Assembly (NCBI GenBank): GCA_009785015.1
Contig: WQXD01000261.1
Span: forward strand, 1-5,262
DNA: 5,262 bases
Direction of reading: 5' to 3'
Origin: Oscillospiraceae bacterium
GTDB taxonomy: Bacteria; Bacillota_A; Clostridia; Oscillospirales; WRJC01
The stretch's first letter is position 1. Every line of letters begins with the position of its first letter. The position numbers and the translations under genes are program-made. The notes under the pieces are model-generated. The model saw nothing but the letters and a program-made list of their open reading frames with translations, did no database searches and was not told where the DNA came from. Shown piece after piece: positions 1-5,262 of the stretch.

Positions 1-617
1 GGCTTCCAGTACGCCGCCTTGAAGTTGACCATGCACAGCATGTCCCAGACTGTGTCTATGGCAAAGCAGGGTTCCGTGCCCGTGAGGCCGTTGTGGCCCG
101 AATCCCACACCGCCGCGATATGGGAAGGGTTGTAATCCCTTAGGAGTATGTATGTCTCGGCCGACGACGAAATGCAGGCGTTGCAGTGCATCTGGACGCC
201 CACTGTGACGCCGTATTTTTCGCAGTAGGGCACAACTGCGTCATATGTGCGTTTTATCTGCTCCAAATTCTCGAAAAATCCGATATTTTTGTCGAGGCCC
301 TGGCAGATCCTGATTATTTTTACCCCCGCTTCGCCGCAACCGGCGAACAATTCCTCGTTTATGCCCGCCACTTTGTTGTCATGGGTGAACTTCACGTCGA
401 TGCCCCCCGCGATGCTGCCGACCATGAGACCGAATGCCTCCAAGGCGCCGGCAAGGCGTTTTATCCCCTTTGCGCCGTCTGAGGGCTGTACCTGGTACCC
501 GTCCCGAAGCGGGTATTCGACGCCGTCAAACCCCATAGTTTTGACCAATTCCCCCAATTCCTCCAGAGTCATGCTTTTCCATGGTTTCGTGAATACTGTG
601 AACTTGTTTTTTTCCAT
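1..617 (-). CDS. Sugar phosphate isomerase/epimerase, AP endonuclease 2-like TIM barrel (partial, C-terminus outside window)
   Basis: The reverse strand is open from ATG at 617 to the window edge, giving 205 codons with no stop, so the C-terminal part is missing (family members are usually about 260-300 residues). The protein begins MEKNKFTVFTKPWKSMTLEE. It follows the xylose-isomerase-like barrel pattern: MGFDGVEYP near residues 28-36 (strand 2), a strand ending GVKIIRICQG at 98-107, YGVTVGVQMHCN at 135-146, and VWDSGHN at 170-176, where Asp172 and His175 match the family's metal-site Asp and nearby His. These enzymes interconvert ketoses or sugar acids in the cytoplasm using a divalent metal. 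The start is the only ATG in frame before an upstream in-frame stop; AAGGGA lies 13 bases upstream, a rather long spacing. It diverges from a solute-binding lipoprotein and hydrolase, suggesting it processes the sugar they supply. Substrate is unknown. Residues usually Glu and His at the metal site read Gln142 and Asn198. Confidence 0.88.
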   Translation of the reverse strand, partial: MEKNKFTVFTKPWKSMTLEELGELVKTMGFDGVEYPLRDGYQVQPSDGAKGIKRLAGALEAFGLMVGSIAGGIDVKFTHDNKVAGINEELFAGCGEAGVKIIRICQGLDKNIGFFENLEQIKRTYDAVVPYCEKYGVTVGVQMHCNACISSSAETYILLRDYNPSHIAAVWDSGHNGLTGTEPCFAIDTVWDMLCMVNFKAAYWK

Positions 618-670
618 GCCAAAAATCCATTCCCTTTCCGTAAAATGATTTGAGCTGCCGTATTACCGTA

Positions 671-699
671 ACTATATCACAAATTGGAGAATAAGTAAA
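671..699 (-). promoter_or_regulatory. Sigma-A-type promoter for the isomerase gene
   Basis: Read on the minus strand, TTTACT (694-699) is followed after exactly 17 bases by TATAGT (671-676), preceded by TGA, which is an extended -10. Transcription would start near 664, giving a leader of about 47 bases before the ATG at 617. A perfect 12-bp palindrome, TAAATATATTTA at 696-707, overlaps the -35 box and could be an operator, but the region is so AT-rich that chance is a fair explanation. Predicted by eye from consensus only. Confidence 0.5.
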
Positions 700-760
700 T
701 ATATTTAGCAAATATTTTAAATTACACAACGAAAAATTAACATATAAAAGCAAATAGGGG

Positions 761-789
761 TTGTTTATCCGTACTGTAAATGATATAAT
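761..789 (+). promoter_or_regulatory. Sigma-A-type extended -10 promoter for the solute-binding protein and hydrolase operon
   Basis: TTGTTT (761-766) and a perfect TATAAT (784-789) are separated by 17 bases, and TGA directly precedes the -10 box, making it an extended -10. Predicted start of transcription is near 796, leaving a leader of about 38 bases. The ribosome binding site AAGGTG (819-824) lies 9 bases before the ATG at 834. No attenuator or riboswitch-like fold fits in so short a leader. The two genes downstream on this strand have only 33 bases between them and no second promoter was seen, so this probably drives both. Confidence 0.7.
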
Positions 790-833
790 ACATAATAAGT
801 GTAATTATTGCCTGCCGGAAGGTGTAATATTTT

Positions 834-2318
834 ATGAAAAAATTTATTTGCTTGATTTTGGCAATTTCAATCGTTTTGCCGGGTATATTTTCCTGCGGCG
901 AAAATTCGGAGTCCCGCAGCGAAACCCAGCCGGAACCGCAATCGGAATCGGAAACATCAAATGAAAAGGTCTCCGCCGAAAATACAAGATCGGCAATTTC
1001 GGACGATCTGCCCGAAACGGACTACAAAGGCAGACAATTTAATTTTTTATGCCGCACCACGCAGCTTTATGAATATGACGTCGAAGAAGAAAACGGAGAA
1101 ATCGTGAACGACGCCCTCTACAGGCGCAATAAAACGGTGGAAGGCCGATTCAATGTGAATATAAACCCAATCGATATGGATGGTTCATGGGGAAATATGA
1201 AGGGATATAAAAACACTATCGCAAATGCCGCAATGTCGGGAGACAACGTGTATGACCTTGTCGAAGGCGACGTGGTGATTGTGGATCTTTTGGGAAAGGG
1301 ATATTTTGTCAACCTTCTTGATTCGAAATATATAAACGTTGAAAAGCCGTGGTGGGCAAAATCGTCTGTCGAAGTACTCAATGTAGGGGGAGTCCTCGAA
1401 TTTATTGCAGGCGATTATTCTCTTTTGTTGTGGGAGGGCTTGTGCGTCGTGTATTTCAATAAAAAGCTCGTCGCCGACTACGGCATAGAATCGCTGTATG
1501 AACTCGTCAAGAACGGGAAATGGACGCTCGGCACCGTGGAGCGTCTGAGCAGGGATATATACAAAGACTTAAACGGCGACGGGAAAGCCGGGCCGGAAGA
1601 CCTCTACGGACTTGTCGCCACCAACGGCAATATGATAGATAATTTTCAAACTTCGTGCGAACTGAAACTCGCCTCAAAAGATGCGGACGGGTTTCCCATA
1701 TTTGCCAATCCGGTAGACGAACGTTCGGTGTCCGTCGTGCAGAAGGTGTTCGAGCTCGTGCGCCGGCAGGGGGTGTTCATGTATGACGAAACCAAGATAA
1801 AAGAAGTGCATGAAGTGATGTTCATGGAGAACAGGGGGCTGTTTTACACGTCGTTTTTAAGGGATTCACAGGCGTTCAGGACGATGGAAACCGATTTCGG
1901 CATCCTGCCCTACCCCAAATACGACGAGGCGCAGAAAGATTATAAAACGCTCACAAGGGCCGGATCTGCGGCGTTCGCGATTCCCGTCACGGTAAAAGAC
2001 AGCGAATTTGCAGAAATAATATTGGAGGCGTTGTGCGCGGAAAGCTACAGAAAAGTGATACCGGCATATTACGACGTCGCCCTGAAACATAAATATGCCA
2101 GAGATGATGATTCGTCGGAAATGCTCGATATTATACGCGAAGGCTTGGAATATGATTTCGCCAACATCGCGCTCGATTATACGGAATGGGTGCTGGCCGA
2201 ATTGAGAAGTATGGCGGCAGGGAGTACATTCGACTGGGTTTCGCGGATGGAACAGAAAAAAGACAAGATAGATGCAAATCTTGAAAATCTGAAACGTGAA
2301 ATATTGAATAACAGGTGA
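834..2318 (+). CDS. Extracellular solute-binding lipoprotein of a carbohydrate ABC transporter
   Basis: This 494-residue protein has a lipoprotein signal: Met-Lys-Lys, a hydrophobic core at residues 4-19, and the lipobox IFSC with the lipidated Cys at 21. Phe at -2 is a less usual lipobox residue. A Ser/Glu-rich flexible linker follows (about 22-50), as expected for tethering to the membrane face. From about 62 the sequence matches family 1 sugar-binding proteins: DYKGRQFNFLCR, a pattern of VNDALYRRNKTVEGRFNV at 91-108, WEGLCVVYFNKKLVADYG at 200-217, and FGILPYPKYDEAQKDY at 355-370. An EF-hand-like loop, DLNGDGKAGPED at 245-256, precedes LYGL and has Asp/Asn at calcium-ligand positions 1, 3, 5 and 12; it is common in clostridial members of the family. 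It would capture a sugar or oligosaccharide outside the cell for an importer whose permeases are not in this window. First gene of an operon with the hydrolase downstream. Ligand cannot be inferred. Confidence 0.9.
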   Translation: MKKFICLILAISIVLPGIFSCGENSESRSETQPEPQSESETSNEKVSAENTRSAISDDLPETDYKGRQFNFLCRTTQLYEYDVEEENGEIVNDALYRRNKTVEGRFNVNINPIDMDGSWGNMKGYKNTIANAAMSGDNVYDLVEGDVVIVDLLGKGYFVNLLDSKYINVEKPWWAKSSVEVLNVGGVLEFIAGDYSLLLWEGLCVVYFNKKLVADYGIESLYELVKNGKWTLGTVERLSRDIYKDLNGDGKAGPEDLYGLVATNGNMIDNFQTSCELKLASKDADGFPIFANPVDERSVSVVQKVFELVRRQGVFMYDETKIKEVHEVMFMENRGLFYTSFLRDSQAFRTMETDFGILPYPKYDEAQKDYKTLTRAGSAAFAIPVTVKDSEFAEIILEALCAESYRKVIPAYYDVALKHKYARDDDSSEMLDIIREGLEYDFANIALDYTEWVLAELRSMAAGSTFDWVSRMEQKKDKIDANLENLKREILNNR

Positions 2319-2351
2319 AACAGATAGTGAAGTGTAACTGAGGAGGAATTT

Positions 2352-4799
2352 ATGGATTTTAAATTTACGCCGATGGCGCGGCGCGAAAATATACTGATGG
2401 GATTTCACTACGCGGATTTTTCGAATTGCAACCGCGTCCGCGAAATGAAAAACTATCCCTTGAATATTTACCCGTATTTCGAAGACTATCTGGAATTTAT
2501 GGAATCTGACCTGCTGCAGAGCAGCTACGCCGATTTTTGGCGCTGGTGGTACATTCTCGAACGCTACAAGGGCGATGAACTGGGTATGGGCGAATTGGAT
2601 AAAATCGTGGACGAATGCCTCAAACGCGGCATAAAAGTCAAGATAGACCCCTCATGGAACACGTGGTGGTCAATAGACGCCGATTGGGAAACGTATTCCA
2701 ATATGTCCGTGGGACCCCAGGACGCCGACGACTGGGTGCACTTCTGCGAACTGACGGCGCGGCGTTATCGCGGGCGCGTGTCGCTGTGGGACTTGCAAGG
2801 CGAAGCCAACAACCTTGAATTTTACTGGCTGAATAAACCGTGGAGCCACGTGCATGAAATATACCGCAAGGGTTTTGAGGTGTTCAGACGATTGGACCCG
2901 AAAGTGCACATAGGCATAAGCGGCGCTTCCCCCTCTGTTCCGGTCGAGCAGATGGACGCTTGGTATTGGGGCAATCTTGAGCCCTGCGCCGGATACTACG
3001 ACAATGTGCCGATGAATTATTTTGCCCATTTGGCCGACCCGTATAAAGGCGGGGTGAATTATTACCGTTCACTCAAATCGATGCTGGACAGGCTCGGGCT
3101 GGACGACGTCGAAATCGGCATGGGAGAAACAAGCGTGCAGTGGGCGGAATCCACGCAGCTGGCGGCGATTGACAATTTAAATATGCGCATACAGACCGAA
3201 ACGATGAATGAATTGTACGGCACGTTGTTTACCGAGGGCATGAACAAAAACATCATGTGGTTTACGCAGTATGCGCCCGGCGGCGGACACTGGCCGTGGT
3301 GCTGGGGAATGCGCAATTACGAAGACTGGTGGAATATATGGCCCGCCGGAAAAAAGATTGAGGGCACGCGTATCGTCTACCGGTTCGACGCGCCCGACGG
3401 AAACGTGTACGATATGCGTCCCGAATGGCCGGAGCCCGAAAATCCGTATTTTCCCTCATGGGAAATACATAAATTCTGGCAGCAGGCGTCGCCCAGAGCG
3501 CATGAAAGCGTACGCGCCGAAATTGTGTATGAAGGCAAAGGCATATGGAAACTGTGCTCCTGGCACAAAACGGCCGACGCGTTTACAGCCGTCGCATATG
3601 TTCCCTCTAAAACGTCCGCTCCCGCAATCATCGGCGTGGATCAGGCCGGTTGGAATGAGGGCGAAAAAATAAAGGCCGCCGTCGAGATAAAACAATTCGA
3701 TACGGACAATGGCAAATGGAGCGGCCACATTAAAAAAACTTTTGATTTGACCGTGGAAAACGGCCGGGCGACGATAAATATCGGAGATGCGGCGGGCTTC
3801 GTCAGCATCAGGCTCGTCCGTTTTGAACCGGATATGCAGGCGGAGTTCATATCGGTGGCAACACCCGAAAAATGCGAAGCGGGCAGCGACGTCAAATGCG
3901 CCGTGACGCTGCGAAATACAGGCAAAAGCATATGGAAAGCCGGAAGCGTGAGCCTGACTGCGGAAAGTGCCGGAAGCGTGGGCTTGAGCTGCGATGCCGG
4001 TCCGGGCGGGCTGTGCGTATTTGAAATTGCGTTTACCGCCGACAATCTGCCCGGCGTACAGAGCGTAAGGCTTCGTATGGCCGGCGCCACGGGAGAATTC
4101 GGGCCGGAGGCATACGCGCATACCAAAGTTGAAGATACGTTGTGTCCCGCAAAATTGGTCGCCCATTCCGGCATAAACGGCATCTATATACAGTGGTTTT
4201 CGCCCGCCGGCGACAAAACGCCCCAAAGCTACGAGCTGTTCAGGGCCCGGGGGTATGACGGCGAATACGAGCCCGTTTATACCTCGGACAAAACATGCTG
4301 GCGCGATACCGGCGTCGGGGAAGATACGGCGTACTACTATCGGGTCCGCGCACATTACGCCGACGGCCGGACAAGCAATTTTTCAAATGCGGACAATGCC
4401 AAAAAGCGTGGAAAACCCCGTTTTTACGACGCGGAAATAGTCGATTTCAGCGCGCCTCCGCATCTGCGTCTCGGACAAAAAGGGGAAGTTCGAGTGGTAT
4501 ATAGGAATACCGGCATAAAATCATGGAAATCGGTCGTACTTTCGACGACGCGGTATTTCGGCGCGGATGACGATAACAAGCTGCCGGCATATCCCATCGC
4601 ACATGATAACCGCGAAGTTGCGCCGGGCGGCACGGTCGAATTCAGTTTCCCCGTCTTTGCGCCGCGCGCGGGCAAGTTCGAAAATCACTGGGTCCTGCGT
4701 ATGGCCTCGGAAACAAAACCCGATAAAAATGGCGATAAAACAACTTTGACTTCGTACATCGGCACGCCTTTATTGTGTGAAACAAACGTCATTGAGTGA
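2352..4799 (+). CDS. Multidomain clan GH-A-like glycoside hydrolase with two NBR1-like Ig domains and an FN3 domain
   Basis: The 815-residue product starts at ATG 2352 behind AGGAGG (2341-2346, 5-base spacing); an in-frame TGA at 2328-2330 rules out a longer N-terminus. Residues about 12-385 look like a retaining (beta/alpha)8 hydrolase: VKIDPSWNTWW (strand 3), WDLQGEANN with probable acid/base Glu151 (strand 4), IGMGETSVQW with probable nucleophile Glu259 (strand 7), and IMWFTQYAPGGGHWPW (strand 8). The 108-residue gap between the glutamates suits clan GH-A. A beta-sandwich follows (about 386-492), then an NBR1-like Ig domain (about 497-592, RNTGKSIW), an FN3 domain (about 596-685, with SYELFRA and YYYRVRA), and a second NBR1-like Ig domain (about 693-806, RNTGIKSW). 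No signal peptide, transmembrane segment or anchor is visible, so it appears cytoplasmic although such accessory domains are usually extracellular. I cannot assign a GH family; GH39- or GH5-like are guesses. Its partner upstream is a sugar-binding lipoprotein, so it probably cleaves an imported glycoside. Confidence 0.82.
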   Translation: MDFKFTPMARRENILMGFHYADFSNCNRVREMKNYPLNIYPYFEDYLEFMESDLLQSSYADFWRWWYILERYKGDELGMGELDKIVDECLKRGIKVKIDPSWNTWWSIDADWETYSNMSVGPQDADDWVHFCELTARRYRGRVSLWDLQGEANNLEFYWLNKPWSHVHEIYRKGFEVFRRLDPKVHIGISGASPSVPVEQMDAWYWGNLEPCAGYYDNVPMNYFAHLADPYKGGVNYYRSLKSMLDRLGLDDVEIGMGETSVQWAESTQLAAIDNLNMRIQTETMNELYGTLFTEGMNKNIMWFTQYAPGGGHWPWCWGMRNYEDWWNIWPAGKKIEGTRIVYRFDAPDGNVYDMRPEWPEPENPYFPSWEIHKFWQQASPRAHESVRAEIVYEGKGIWKLCSWHKTADAFTAVAYVPSKTSAPAIIGVDQAGWNEGEKIKAAVEIKQFDTDNGKWSGHIKKTFDLTVENGRATINIGDAAGFVSIRLVRFEPDMQAEFISVATPEKCEAGSDVKCAVTLRNTGKSIWKAGSVSLTAESAGSVGLSCDAGPGGLCVFEIAFTADNLPGVQSVRLRMAGATGEFGPEAYAHTKVEDTLCPAKLVAHSGINGIYIQWFSPAGDKTPQSYELFRARGYDGEYEPVYTSDKTCWRDTGVGEDTAYYYRVRAHYADGRTSNFSNADNAKKRGKPRFYDAEIVDFSAPPHLRLGQKGEVRVVYRNTGIKSWKSVVLSTTRYFGADDDNKLPAYPIAHDNREVAPGGTVEFSFPVFAPRAGKFENHWVLRMASETKPDKNGDKTTLTSYIGTPLLCETNVIE

Positions 4800-4831
4800 C
4801 TTTATCGGAATCACGAACGGAGATGATGCGG

Positions 4832-5032
4832 ATGAGCGAATTGGTGGGTAAAAGCGAAATGTCGGAGGAAGACATCAAGCTGAGATATATTACGCCGGCT
4901 ATTGAGAAGAAATGGGACAGGCATACCCAAATACGGATGGAGTATTCTTTCACTGATGGGCGTGTTATCGTGCGCGGTAATATCGTGGCGCGGGGGAAAA
5001 GAAAAAAAGCCGATTATCGGATGCCGGCGTAA
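4832..5032 (+). pseudogene. hsdR: Truncated 5' end of a type I restriction enzyme R subunit gene
   Basis: About 66 codons match the N-terminus of HsdR, the nuclease/translocase subunit of type I restriction systems. Diagnostic stretches are LRYITPAIEKKWD, QIRMEYSFTDGRVIVRG and RGKRKKADY, which in intact proteins continue into DYLL...PIAIVEAK, the PD-(D/E)xK nuclease core. Here the match ends at Asp-Tyr; RMPA and a stop follow, so the ExK half of the nuclease site, the whole ATPase motor and the C-terminus are missing (full length is roughly 800-1000 residues). The ATG at 4832 is preferred because GGAG (4819-4822) lies 9 bases upstream. A longer frame could begin at GTG 4796, overlapping the hydrolase stop by 4 bases. 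The frame reads correctly through the homopolymers before the break, so this is not a simple frameshift, and neither other frame continues the family sequence. A short truncated protein might still be made. Loss is by rearrangement or insertion near 5017. Confidence 0.75.
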
Positions 5033-5035
5033 GAG

Positions 5036-5054
5036 CCCTACATTCATGTATGGG
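5036..5054. repeat. Imperfect stem-loop just after the hsdR fragment
   Basis: CCCTACAT and ATGTA-T-GGG can pair around a very short loop, leaving one unpaired T at 5051. In practice the inner base pair opens to give a TTCA tetraloop. There is no T-run on either side, so it does not resemble a rho-independent terminator. It sits 19 bases past the point where HsdR homology stops and may belong to the sequence that interrupted that gene. Weak on its own. Confidence 0.3.
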
Positions 5055-5091
5055 GATATAAGGCGGCGTGACCGGTTGGCGTGAACTGCGC

Positions 5092-5110
5092 GTGAACGCG
5101 AAGCGTTCAC
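5092..5110. repeat. Perfect 8-bp inverted repeat with GAA triloop (GCGAAGC core)
   Basis: GTGAACGC (5092-5099), GAA (5100-5102) and GCGTTCAC (5103-5110) form a perfect stem-loop. The centre, GCGAAGC at 5098-5104, is the sequence known to make an unusually stable mini-hairpin in single-stranded DNA through a sheared G-A pair. No T-run follows on either strand, so a terminator is unlikely. An upstream copy of GCGTGAAC (5079-5086) repeats the left arm (5090-5097) exactly 11 bases away, and TTCGC (5112-5116) could alternatively pair with GCGAA (5098-5102). Such hairpins occur as subterminal recognition structures of IS200/IS605-type elements and in REP-like repeats; which applies here is not decided by the sequence. 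Confidence 0.6.
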
Positions 5111-5174
5111 ATTCGCTACACGTGGCACTGTCCTCTCGCGGGGGGCAAGCAGGCAAAAAAAGTTTCGAAACCCA

Positions 5175-5203
5175 TAGACAAATCGCTCGTTCTGTGGTAC
5201 AAT
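5175..5203 (+). promoter_or_regulatory. Sigma-A-type extended -10 promoter for the gene starting at 5230
   Basis: TAGACA (5175-5180) and TACAAT (5198-5203) match the -35 and -10 consensus with one mismatch each, at exactly 17 bases spacing, and TGG precedes the -10 box as an extended -10. Transcription would begin near 5210, leaving a leader of only about 20 bases, most of which is the ribosome binding site. The gene therefore appears independently transcribed rather than read through from the hydrolase operon. Confidence 0.65.
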
Positions 5204-5216
5204 ATATATAGTGGGT

Positions 5217-5224
5217 GGAGGTGA
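5217..5224 (+). promoter_or_regulatory. Strong ribosome binding site
   Basis: GGAGGTGA matches the Shine-Dalgarno consensus at all eight positions and sits 5 bases before ATG at 5230. It decides the start of the partial gene at the right edge, which would otherwise be too short to call. Confidence 0.7.
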
Positions 5225-5229
5225 GTTGG

Positions 5230-5262
5230 ATGCGAAAAAGCAAAGGCAGCAGTTACATCATA
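5230..5262 (+). CDS. Start of an unidentified gene (partial, 11 codons)
   Basis: The ATG at 5230 opens a frame reading MRKSKGSSYII to the window edge. It is supported by a promoter and a perfect Shine-Dalgarno sequence in the correct places, not by length. Eleven residues are too few to recognise a family; the basic start is compatible with a transposase or another DNA-binding protein, but equally with many others. Its position behind a hairpin-bearing non-coding stretch that interrupts hsdR makes a mobile-element gene worth considering. That idea is inference. Confidence 0.6.
   Translation, partial: MRKSKGSSYII

Noticed and set aside
186..648. Overlapping plus-strand ORFs of 98 and 133 residues
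   Set aside because: They lie opposite the isomerase gene, whose minus-strand translation gives clear family motifs; these frames have none.
761..964. Plus-strand ORF starting at TTG 761
   Set aside because: Its start codon is the -35 box of the promoter and it overlaps the lipoprotein signal in another frame; no ribosome binding site and no recognisable sequence.
3456..4355. Minus-strand open frame of 299 codons inside the hydrolase gene
   Set aside because: It is antisense to a region with clear Ig-like and FN3 coding signal and has no recognisable domain; its length reflects the GC-rich codon pattern of the opposite strand.
4788..4803. GTCA-TTGAG-TGAC followed by TTT at the end of the hydrolase gene, as a terminator
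   Set aside because: The stem has only four pairs with two G-C pairs and only three T residues follow, too weak for a rho-independent terminator.
4992..5008. G5 and A7 homopolymers as the site of an hsdR frameshift or sequencing error
   Set aside because: The frame still reads the conserved RGKRKKADY across and after these runs, and the other two frames downstream show no HsdR-like sequence.
4965..5243. Minus-strand ORF of 92 codons across the non-coding stretch
   Set aside because: It runs through the promoter, hairpins and hsdR fragment in antisense, lacks a plausible ribosome binding site and resembles no family I recognise.

Overview
The window looks like chromosomal DNA from an uncultivated anaerobic Firmicute (Clostridia type, perhaps from a gut). 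This rests on sigma-A promoters with extended -10 boxes, strong AGGAGG-type ribosome binding sites, a short lysine-headed lipoprotein signal, and a carbohydrate-type solute-binding lipoprotein with an internal DLNGDG loop. The organism assignment is inference.

Positions 1-617 (minus strand) hold the first 205 codons of a TIM-barrel sugar phosphate isomerase/epimerase that runs off the left edge. A 216-base AT-rich intergenic region (618-833) separates it from the rightward genes and carries two back-to-back promoters, each with a 17-bp spacer and a TGn extension. Rightward, 834-2318 encodes an extracellular solute-binding lipoprotein of a carbohydrate ABC importer. After 33 bases, 2352-4799 encodes an 815-residue clan GH-A-like glycoside hydrolase with a beta-sandwich, an NBR1-like Ig domain, an FN3 domain and a second NBR1-like Ig domain. 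The three genes fit a small sugar-utilisation locus: capture at the surface, glycoside cleavage, and conversion of the released sugar. No permease or kinase is in view, and the substrate cannot be read from the sequence.

The right-hand 460 bases are different. Just after the hydrolase stop, 4832-5032 is the 5' end of a type I restriction subunit (HsdR) gene with its own ribosome binding site. Homology stops at the first catalytic Asp-Tyr, and a stop codon follows four codons later. The next roughly 200 bases are non-coding. They hold a perfect 8-bp hairpin with a GAA triloop (core GCGAAGC), a second weaker hairpin and a direct repeat. They end in a good promoter and a strong ribosome binding site feeding a gene that begins at 5230 and leaves the window after 11 codons. 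One testable reading is that a mobile element inserted into hsdR near position 5017.

No tRNA, rRNA, CRISPR array, riboswitch or convincing rho-independent terminator was found.
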